From: DATFDN01 sp963767645
Lineage (GTDB): Bacteria; Pseudomonadota; Alphaproteobacteria; Acetobacterales; Acetobacteraceae
Direction: 5' to 3'
NCBI GenBank assembly: GCA_963767645.1
Contig: CAVYEW010000018.1
Coordinates: 186,001 to 250,000, forward strand
DNA length: 64,000 nucleotides
In this document: positions 55,748 to 62,187 of the stretch, piece after piece
Numbering within the stretch: position 1 is the stretch's first letter
How the letters are laid out: each line of letters starts with the position of its first letter
The notes under the pieces: model-generated
The model's database searches: none
What the model was told of the DNA's origin: nothing
Seen by the model: the letters and a program-made list of their open reading frames with translations, nothing else
Translations under genes and position numbers: made by a program

Positions 55748-56620
55748 CTACACCCTTGTCTGTACCGCGCGGCCGAACAGCCCGGCGGGCTTGAGCAGCA
55801 GCACGACGACAATAATGATCAACGCGACGGTCAGCTTCAGCTCGGTGCCGACTACATAGGCGCCGAACAGGTTTTCCAGCACGCCCACGATGAAGCCGCC
55901 GACGACGGCGCCGAGCGCGTTGTCGATCCCGCCCAGCAGGGCGCCGGCAAAGGCGTAGGTCAGGATCCCGAGCATCATGTTCGGATCAAGGAACACGATA
56001 GGGGCGACCATGATTCCGGCGATGGCGCCGATCGCCGCCGCCAATCCCCAGCCGAGCATCAGCATCTGGTTCACCCGCACCCCGCATAGGCGCGAGGAGG
56101 TGGCGTTGAACGCCGCCGCGCGCATCGCGAGGCCAAGGGTGGTGTGGCGGAAGAACAGATAGACCAGCAGCAGCACGATCAGCGTCACCGCGGTCTCGCC
56201 CAGTTCGTGGGCAGAGATGAAGCCGTGCAGCATCGGCTGGCCGCCGCCGAAGGGGGAGGGGAAGGGCTTGATGATGTAGTCGAAGATCCAGCCATCCATG
56301 GCGTTGATAATCAGCAGCAGGCCGATGAACACGCCGACGGCGGAGAGGATCGGCGCGTTGGTCATCGGCCGGATCAGCACCCGCTCGACGACGGTGCCCA
56401 TGACGAAGGAGATGACCACGGTGAGCACGAAGGCGCCCCAGTACGGAACGCCGGCGTTGATGAGCGTCAGGCAGATATAGGTGGACAGGGTCGCCATCTC
56501 GCCCTGGGCGAAGTTCACGTGGTGCGTCGCCTGGTAGATCATGACCAGCGCCAGCGCGACCGCAGCGTAGATGCTGCCACTGGCGAGGCCGGAGATGATC
56601 TGGTGCGCGAGGCCGGTCAC
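55748..56620 (-). CDS. livH: Branched-chain amino-acid-type ABC permease
   Basis: 290 residues from a GTG at 56620 with AAAGGAGAC upstream; an in-frame upstream codon at 56647 lies in the repeat region. QIISGLASGSIYAAVALALVMIYQATHHVNFAQGEMA is the LivH N-terminus. GLAMRAAAFNATSSRLCGVRVNQM and FAGALLGGIDNALGAVVGGFIVGVLENL give the coupling loop and C-terminal half. It ends 4 bp before the livM start. Confidence 0.92.
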   Translation of the reverse strand: MTGLAHQIISGLASGSIYAAVALALVMIYQATHHVNFAQGEMATLSTYICLTLINAGVPYWGAFVLTVVISFVMGTVVERVLIRPMTNAPILSAVGVFIGLLLIINAMDGWIFDYIIKPFPSPFGGGQPMLHGFISAHELGETAVTLIVLLLVYLFFRHTTLGLAMRAAAFNATSSRLCGVRVNQMLMLGWGLAAAIGAIAGIMVAPIVFLDPNMMLGILTYAFAGALLGGIDNALGAVVGGFIVGVLENLFGAYVVGTELKLTVALIIIVVVLLLKPAGLFGRAVQTRV

Positions 56621-56645
56621 GTGCGGCTGTCTCCTTTGTTGCGGC

Positions 56646-56730
56646 ACCCCTCCCCCCGGCCCCCTCCCGCAAGGGGAGGGGGAGAAGAATAAGCCCGCTC
56701 CCCTTGCGGGAAGGGGTTGGGGGAGGGGAA
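56646..56730. repeat. GC-rich palindromic repeat (REP-like), copy C, paired hairpins
   Basis: Two tandem hairpins, CCCCCTCCCGCAAGGGGAGGGGG and CTCCCCTTGCGGGAAGGGG, inside outer CCCCTCCCCCC and GGGGGAGGGG arms; this is nearly the same architecture as 52308-52391. It occupies the gap between livF and livH. Confidence 0.75.
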
Positions 56731-56750
56731 GCCCGGCAAGCGCGCGTCCA

Positions 56751-57464
56751 TCAATACCCCAGATACGCGCGCCGGACCGCCTCGTCCTTGCGCAGATCCG
56801 CCGCCGGGCCGGAGACGACGATGCGCCCGGTCTCCAACAGGTAGGCGTGGTCCGCGAAGTCGAGCGCCACCGAGCTGTTCTGCTCGACCAGCAGGATGCT
56901 GAGCCCCTCGTCGGCGCGGATGCGCTGCAGGATCCTGAAAATGTCCTGCACGATCAGCGGCGCGAGGCCGAACGAGGGTTCGTCGAGCAGCAGCAGCTTC
57001 GGCCTGACGAGAAGGGCGCGGGCGATGGCGAGCATCTGCTGCTCCCCGCCCGACAGCGTGCCCGCCTGCTGGCGAAGGCGCTCCTTCAGGCGGGGGAAGT
57101 AGCCGAACATGTGCTCGAAATCGGTCGCGACGGCCTGCTTGTCGCGCCGTGTGTAGGCGCCGAGGCGCATGTTCTCCTCGACCGTCAGCTCCATAAAGGT
57201 GCCGCGCCCGTCAGGTACATGGCCGACCCCGCGCCGGACGATGTCCTCGGCGGAGGCGCGGTCGATGCGCTCGCCGCCCAAGCGGACCTCGCCTTGCGGG
57301 CGGATCAGCCCGCAGATCGCGCGCAGGGTGGTAGTCTTGCCGGCGCCATTGGCGCCGAGCAGCGTGGTGGTGCGGCCCTGTTCCACCTGGAAGTCGAGCC
57401 CGTGCAGGACCTTGGTCTGGCCATATCCGGCGTGCAGCCCGCGCGCCTCAAGCAGCGCCGGCAT
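56751..57464 (-). CDS. livF: Branched-chain amino-acid-type ABC ATP-binding protein
   Basis: 237 residues. LEARGLHAGYGQTKVLHGLDF, Walker A LLGANGAGKTTTLRAI, VGHVPDGRGTFMELTVEENM (LivF wording), signature GTLSGGEQQMLAIARALL, Walker B LLLLDEPSFGLAP and the final VRRAYLGY are diagnostic of LivF. It overlaps the livG end by 17 bp and is read ahead of livH across the palindromic repeat. Confidence 0.93.
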   Translation of the reverse strand: MPALLEARGLHAGYGQTKVLHGLDFQVEQGRTTTLLGANGAGKTTTLRAICGLIRPQGEVRLGGERIDRASAEDIVRRGVGHVPDGRGTFMELTVEENMRLGAYTRRDKQAVATDFEHMFGYFPRLKERLRQQAGTLSGGEQQMLAIARALLVRPKLLLLDEPSFGLAPLIVQDIFRILQRIRADEGLSILLVEQNSSVALDFADHAYLLETGRIVVSGPAADLRKDEAVRRAYLGY

Positions 57465-58269
57465 GTTGCCTCGCCTCTTCCTCGCTCTCTCCGAGATAGG
57501 CGCGGATCACTTCGGGTTCGCGCCGCACTTCGTCGGGCGTGCCGTCGGCGATCTTCTTGCCGAACTCCAGGGCAACGACCTTGTCGGAGATGCCCATAAC
57601 CATGCTCATGTGGTGCTCGACTACCAGCACCGACATCTCGAAGTGCTCCCGGATCTGCTGGATCAGCGACGACAGCTCGTCCACCTCGCTGTGGTTGAGG
57701 CCGCCAGCGGGCTCGTCGAGCAGCAGCAGCTTCGGCTCGCCCATCAGTGCGCGGCCCAACTCAACCCGCTTCTGGGTGCCGAACGGGAGGCCGCCCACCG
57801 GCAGGTCGGCGACGTCTGCCAAGGCGAGCAGGTTCAACAGGTCGCGCAGCTTGGCCCGCGCCGCCGCTTCCTCCCGGCGGATGACCGGAAGGCGGAACGC
57901 GTTGGCGATGAAGCCGGAGCGGGCGAGGTGGTGCCCGCCGACCAGGATGTTGTCGCGCACCGAGAGCCGGCTGAACAGCGCCACGTTCTGGAAGGTGCGG
58001 CCGATGCCGAGCGGCGCCATGCGGTAGCGGGCGGCGTTGTGGATCGACTTGCCCTCGAACAGGATGTCGCCTTCGGTGTAGCGGTAGATCGCGCTGATGC
58101 AGTTGAAGCAGGTCGTCTTACCGGAGCCGTTCGGCCCAATGAGGCCGCAGATCTGCTTGCGCCCGACATCGAAGGAGACGCCGGCCAGCGCGACGACACC
58201 GCCGAACCGGACGACAACGCCCTGGACGCTCAGCAGCGGGACGTCGGCGCGGGCAGGGGCGTCAGTCAT
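57448..58269 (-). CDS. livG: Branched-chain amino-acid-type ABC ATP-binding protein
   Basis: 273 residues. VVVRFGGVVALAGVSFDV, Walker A LIGPNGSGKTTCFNCISAIY, GIGRTFQNVALFSRLSV, signature variant LPFGTQKRVELGRALM, Walker B LLLLDEPAGGLN, and the late ADGTPDEVRREPEVIRAYLGE are LivG features. It is the first gene of the livG-livF-livH-livM run. The periplasmic binding protein (livK) is absent from the window. Confidence 0.93.
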   Translation of the reverse strand: MTDAPARADVPLLSVQGVVVRFGGVVALAGVSFDVGRKQICGLIGPNGSGKTTCFNCISAIYRYTEGDILFEGKSIHNAARYRMAPLGIGRTFQNVALFSRLSVRDNILVGGHHLARSGFIANAFRLPVIRREEAAARAKLRDLLNLLALADVADLPVGGLPFGTQKRVELGRALMGEPKLLLLDEPAGGLNHSEVDELSSLIQQIREHFEMSVLVVEHHMSMVMGISDKVVALEFGKKIADGTPDEVRREPEVIRAYLGESEEEARQHAGAA

Positions 58270-58485
58270 GCCAGGAGACTGTAACAGCCGGCTTGTCGCC
58301 CGAAGCCTCGGTTTCCCATCCGCCTCCCCTCTCGGCGCTATGCTTACTTGCGTCTTTTGCAGGACAGCCTTGCATCGCGAAAGTGGCGAAGGGCGACGGG
58401 GGAGTCAACGGGCAGAGAGAGAAGCTCACGCGACCAGCACTGCCCTTCAGGGCGTCTTTGCGTTAGTCTCGTACGCGGAGGCCAT

Positions 58486-58707
58486 ATGGCAGATAGGACC
58501 ATTCCCCTCGCCGGCGAGCCGGCGCGGCAAGCCGAGACGGAGAGCGAACGGGCTGTCCGCCTAGCACGGGAGCGCATCCTGCTCGAGCAGGGCTTCGCGG
58601 ATATCCGCGCGGGGCGGTCCCTGACCGGGGCAGAGCTGGATGCTTGGCTCGAGCGGTTCGTCCAGGGCCTGCCGCCCGCGTCGCCACCGGGGCAGGACGG
58701 CGCTTAG
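58486..58707 (+). CDS. Small antitoxin-like protein upstream of a ParE/RelE toxin
   Basis: 73 residues from the ATG at 58486. A polar helix (ESERAVRLARERILLEQGFADIRAGRSLTGAELDAWLERFV) ends in a Pro/Gly-rich tail. The pattern ending in a-G-R-x-[LV]-x-x-x-E-[LV]-D-A-W-[LI] is the C-terminal part of antitoxins that precede ParE/RelE toxins. The N-terminal DNA-binding strand is not obvious. The toxin gene follows within 31 bp. Confidence 0.72.
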   Translation: MADRTIPLAGEPARQAETESERAVRLARERILLEQGFADIRAGRSLTGAELDAWLERFVQGLPPASPPGQDGA

Positions 58708-58725
58708 CGAGCGGCCACGCCGTCC

Positions 58726-59034
58726 TTGTCCCGCAAGGTGGTCGTTTCGGCTGCAGCGCTAGCCGATCTTGATGCCGCGCGTCGTTGGCTCACTCAGCCC
58801 GGTTCTGGTCCGAGGGCGGCTGAGCGGCTACGACGTATCAGGGCCGCGATCCGCGATCTTGGGTTCCATCCTTTGAGATGGCCTGGAGGTCCGCATCCGG
58901 GCATCCGGGAACGGCCTGTCGAAGGCTATCGCGTCGTCTACCCCGTAGCTCAAGGCATTGGGGGCGGCGCGAATGGGGACGAGGTGCTCGTGGCGCGCGT
59001 ATTCGGCCCTGGCCAGGACCGCGGAAAGCCATGA
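58726..59034 (+). CDS. RelE/ParE-family toxin
   Basis: 102 residues from TTG 58726; a GTG at 58738 is an equally good start. VVVSAAALADLDAARRWLTQ, AAERLRRIRAAIRDLGFHPLRWPG, PGIRERPVEGYRVVYPV, EVLVARVFGPGQDRG: the short alpha-beta fold with the basic G-x-R-E-x-x-V-x-x-Y-R-V-x-Y strand is ParE/RelE-like. Such toxins poison gyrase or cut mRNA on ribosomes, and the sequence does not say which. It ends one base before the convergent TrmO end. Confidence 0.82.
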   Translation: MSRKVVVSAAALADLDAARRWLTQPGSGPRAAERLRRIRAAIRDLGFHPLRWPGGPHPGIRERPVEGYRVVYPVAQGIGGGANGDEVLVARVFGPGQDRGKP

Positions 59035-59514
59035 TCATTTTGTCCGGTGAGGCGCGAGCCATCCCATGTGCGCGTCGGGTACGCTGTCCGTGCTCGGCAA
59101 GTAGGGCTTGATGTCGAGCAGCTTGGTGCCGTCCACGCAATCGAGGTAGCGCAGCCGCAATGTCAGCGGATCGGCGAAACCGTCGAAGGCCACGACCGAG
59201 AGCCCGATCGGGGTGGGCCGGCGCGGCGAGCGGGTGGCGAACACGCCCCGAGGTGTCGGATCGAAGGGGGGCTTCACGGTCAGCAGGGGTTCGCCTGCCT
59301 GATCCAACCAATAGAGCACGATCAGATGGCTGAACCCGTCCAGGCTGGCGAGCCCTGGGCCGAACTCTGGAAACAGGCGGGCCTCGCAGGGCGGGGGCGG
59401 CTGCCTCTGATGGCCGTTGCGCGGGCAATCGGCCAGGCTGTGGAACGGCGTGCGGAGAAGGCCGATCGGGCGGATCGGGAAGGAGGGGAGCGTTCCGTCT
59501 TGCGTCCGCATCAC
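59035..59514 (-). CDS. trmO: TrmO-type tRNA methyltransferase (TsaA/YaeB family)
   Basis: A 159-residue single beta-barrel protein: PIGLLRTPFHSLADCPRNG at the start (I-G-x-x-x-[ST]P-[FY] motif), then PEFGPGLASLDGFSHLIVLYWL, RGVFATRSPRRPTPIGLSVV and LRYLDCVDGTKLLDIKPYLP, all characteristic. TrmO methylates the N6 of t6A37 in certain tRNAs using S-adenosylmethionine. It overlaps the MFS gene stop upstream by 4 bp and ends abutting the toxin gene on the other strand. Confidence 0.9.
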   Translation of the reverse strand: MMRTQDGTLPSFPIRPIGLLRTPFHSLADCPRNGHQRQPPPPCEARLFPEFGPGLASLDGFSHLIVLYWLDQAGEPLLTVKPPFDPTPRGVFATRSPRRPTPIGLSVVAFDGFADPLTLRLRYLDCVDGTKLLDIKPYLPSTDSVPDAHMGWLAPHRTK

Positions 59515-61206
59515 GTCGTCCCTTGCTCGATGCCGGCGCGATAGGGAGCCTTTCCGGCCATGGGGAACCGTATCACGCGGGGGTGCGAGCCGGCAGGGAT
59601 CTTACCGCGGGCTGGTTCGACGGCAATAAACCGGGCCGGCGGCTGGCCGGCGGTCTGGAATGAAGCTGCCCGGGCCAGCACGATGCGGTCGCCCGGCGAC
59701 AGGCGGGCCTCTTCGCGCAGATGGTCGGTCCAGCTCTCCATCGACCAGGTCTCAAGAAAGCCGTCCGGGTGGGCGACATCTTCATAGAGCTGCCACCAAA
59801 TTGCGCCGGCGCGGCGGCGCACGCGGCAGATCTCGGTCATCATGGCCAGGAACTCGCCGCGTCGCCCCGGTGCCACGAGATAGTGGCGCGTCTCCAGCAC
59901 GCGCTCGCGTCCGCGCGCCAGCACCGGCGCCAACTCGGCGGCGGGCGCCTCGGGGGCGGGCTCGCGCTGGTCCTCGCGCGGCGCAGGCGAGATCGGGGTA
60001 TCGAGTGCGAAGGCCCGCATCGGTATCGCCAGGGCGGCCCCGAGCGCGGCCGCCGCGAGCAGCGCGGCGGACATTCCGATCCGCCCGCCGAGCCAGCCCC
60101 AGCCGACCGAGCCTACGGTCAGGGCTCCGTTGAACGAGAGCTGATAGATGCCCAACGCTCGCGCGCGCACCCAGGGCGGGCAGACGAGTTGCGCCGTCGC
60201 CTGCGTCATGGCGAAGGCGGCGACCCAGCCGGTGCCGAACAGCGCCATCCCGGCCCCCGCCACACCCCAATGCCAAGCCATGCCGAGCATTGCCATGCCG
60301 GCGCAGGAAGCGAGCGTGGCGAGGAAGACCATCGTGCCGCGCGACATAAGCCGCGCCAGCCTCGGCATGATCAGTCCCGACGTCACCCCGCCCGCGCCCA
60401 TCAGGCCGAGGATCAGCCCGAACATGCCCGGGCCGAGACCGAGCTGCTCGCGCACCACCAGGGGCAGCAGCGCCCAGGGCGCGGAGGCGGGCAGGGCGAA
60501 GGCGAAGCAGCGCAGCATCGCGCTCCGGATCAGCGGGGTGTTGCGCACGAAGCGGGCGCCCGCCCGCATGGCCGAGACCAAGTGCTCGCGCGGCAGCGCC
60601 GTGCGCTGGGTGTGCCGCCGTCCGCGCCACATCAACAGCGCTCCGATCACCGCGACGAACGAGCAGGCGTACAGCGAAAAGGCGAGTCCCGAGCCGCCGA
60701 GCAGCACCAGCGCGCCAGCCAGCGCCGGCCCCAGCGCGCGAGCCAGGTTGAAGCCGATGCCGCCGAGCGCGATCGCCTGCACCAGATCGCCGCGCGGCAC
60801 GAGGTCGGGGATGATCGCGCTCCAGGCCGGCGCGGTCAGCGCGCCGCCGATGCCGATGGCGAAGGTCAGCGCGAGCAGAACTCCAGGCGGTGGTCAGGTG
60901 CAGCAAGGTCAGCGCGGCGAGCAGCGCCGCCGAGGCCATCATCCAGAGCTGCGTGCCGATGAGGAAGCGCCTTCGGTCGACGATGTCGGCCAGCGCGCCG
61001 CCCGGCAGGGCCAGCGCGAAGCTCGGCAGGATCGTCGCCACCTGCACCAGCGCCACGATCAGCGGCACCGGCGCGAGGCTGGTCATCAGCCAGCCGGCGC
61101 CGGTGTTCTGCAGCCACAGGCCGAGCGAGGTTACGACGTTGGCGGACCACAGGCGCCGGTAGGCAGTATGGCGCAGCGGAGCCAGTGCCGGCGGGAGCCT
61201 GGTCAT
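59511..61206 (-). pseudogene. MFS_3 (EntS-like) exporter with C-terminal extension, frameshifted
   Basis: The ATG at 61206 starts TRLPPALAPLRHTAYRRLWS and gives the first helices up to LTTAWS, where the phase is lost at about 60885. The other frame continues LLALTFAIGIGGALTAPAW, then ARGDLVQAIALGGIGFNL-like sequence to 59511. One extra T in TGGAGTTCTGCTC explains it. The mended ~565-residue protein has the MFS_3 layout: 12 helices plus a soluble C-terminal domain with HYLVAPGRRGEFLAMMTEIC, RRAGAIWWQLYEDV and ETWSMESWTDHLR. It would export a siderophore, drug or similar small molecule. Confidence 0.82.
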
Positions 61207-61728
61207 GGCAGCGAGGCCGTCAGGCGAATGTGGATCACCGGGCCGACCATCAGCGCGCGCGCGTCCATGCCCCATAGCGCGCGTCGGACGTCCGCCTGCG
61301 TGACCACGCCGTGCTGCGACCATGCCAGGGTGGTGCCGAGCGCGCGGGTCACGCCGCGCATGGTGAGGCGGCCTTCCGCGCTCCGCGGGCTGGTGCAAAC
61401 TCCGGTAAAGATCAGGGTCGGGAACCGCGTCGCATCCAGGAACTCGGGGCCGAGGATGGTTTCGCGCATCGCGGCGTCGCTCGTCTGCACGCTGTCCACC
61501 TGCGCGGTGAGCGTCGCCGTGCAGCTTCCGTTGCCGGCGGGATCGTAGGTGAGGGTGCCGTCGAACCGAGCGAACTGCGCGTCGATCGGCATGAAGCCCA
61601 TCGCGTAGGCGCGGATTGCGAGTGCGGCTCAGGTGGGGCGAGGTGCAGCGTACGGGGCGTCGCGGCTGCGAATCCTGGGCGCGAGCAGCAGGGCGGCGGC
61701 ACAGGAAAGCCAGACACATGCGGCTCAT
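61203..61728 (-). pseudogene. YceI-like periplasmic protein, N-terminal region frameshifted
   Basis: The ATG at 61728 (MSRMCLAFL) begins a signal peptide whose hydrophobic core (CAAALLLAP) and next part (GFAAATPRTLHLAPPEPHSQ) lie in two other frames. The body is clean from about 61605: MGFMPIDAQFARFDGTLTYD, then TILGPEFLDATRFPTLIFTG and LTMRGVTRALGTTLAW, ending at 61203. This is the lipocalin-like YceI fold that binds isoprenoid-type ligands. Two or three one-base shifts are needed in ~100 bp. An internal ATG at 61601 gives only an unexported 132-residue fragment. Confidence 0.72.
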
Positions 61729-61740
61729 GAGGCGCTTCTA

Positions 61741-62187
61741 GCAGCCCGCGTCGCGTCGCGGGTGATACAAACGTCGCCTTGTTGTGAAACGGCAGGGCCG
61801 GCGCGAGAATGGCGCATGGGAATCCTGATGTACAACCTTGCCGGGGCGGACCCGGCACTGCGGTTCAGCCCGTATTGCTGGCGCACTCGCATGGCGCCCG
61901 CCCATAAGGAGCTGTCGGTTGGGACGATCCCGGGCGTTTCTGCGAACGATAGGGTCACTCCAACTCGTGCTCGGCACGACAATGGCCAGGTTGGACGTCG
62001 GCTGTTCCGCTCGCGGTCGAGGGCGATCTAAATCGAAAGTGGCAGGAGCGTTTTCTGAACCTGTTCGACGACGGCCTGGGCTGTCGGCTCGGGCGGGCTA
62101 TCGATTAGACACCGTCGAACAGGTTAAAGCTAAGCTGATAGGTATCCGCGCATGGAATTTTATTGCAAAGATTCATCGGCATCATCG
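61741..62187. other. 447-bp gap at the edge of the AT-rich island
   Basis: No gene is recognised. It contains a 12-bp inverted repeat (62058-62069 and 62114-62125) and, on the plus strand, a short open stretch ending at 62108 that reads WQERFLNLFDDGLGCRLGRA, possibly the tail of a lost gene. Composition switches from GC-rich to AT-rich at about 62140. Confidence 0.45.
62058..62125. repeat. 12-bp inverted repeat with 44-bp spacer
   Basis: AACCTGTTCGAC at 62058-62069 is the exact reverse complement of GTCGAACAGGTT at 62114-62125. The spacer is GC-rich. It could be a hairpin, a regulator site or an old mobile-element end. It lies just outside the AT-rich NACHT segment. Confidence 0.5.

Noticed and set aside
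53797..55794. A 665-codon plus-strand frame across the SDR and livM genes
   Set aside because: The translation is rich in Asp, His, Arg and Gln with no fold signature, and it lies opposite two clear minus-strand genes.
49974..56730. A CRISPR array
   Set aside because: Only three dispersed palindromes kilobases apart with genes between them; no regular spacing and no cas genes. No CRISPR array was seen anywhere in the window.
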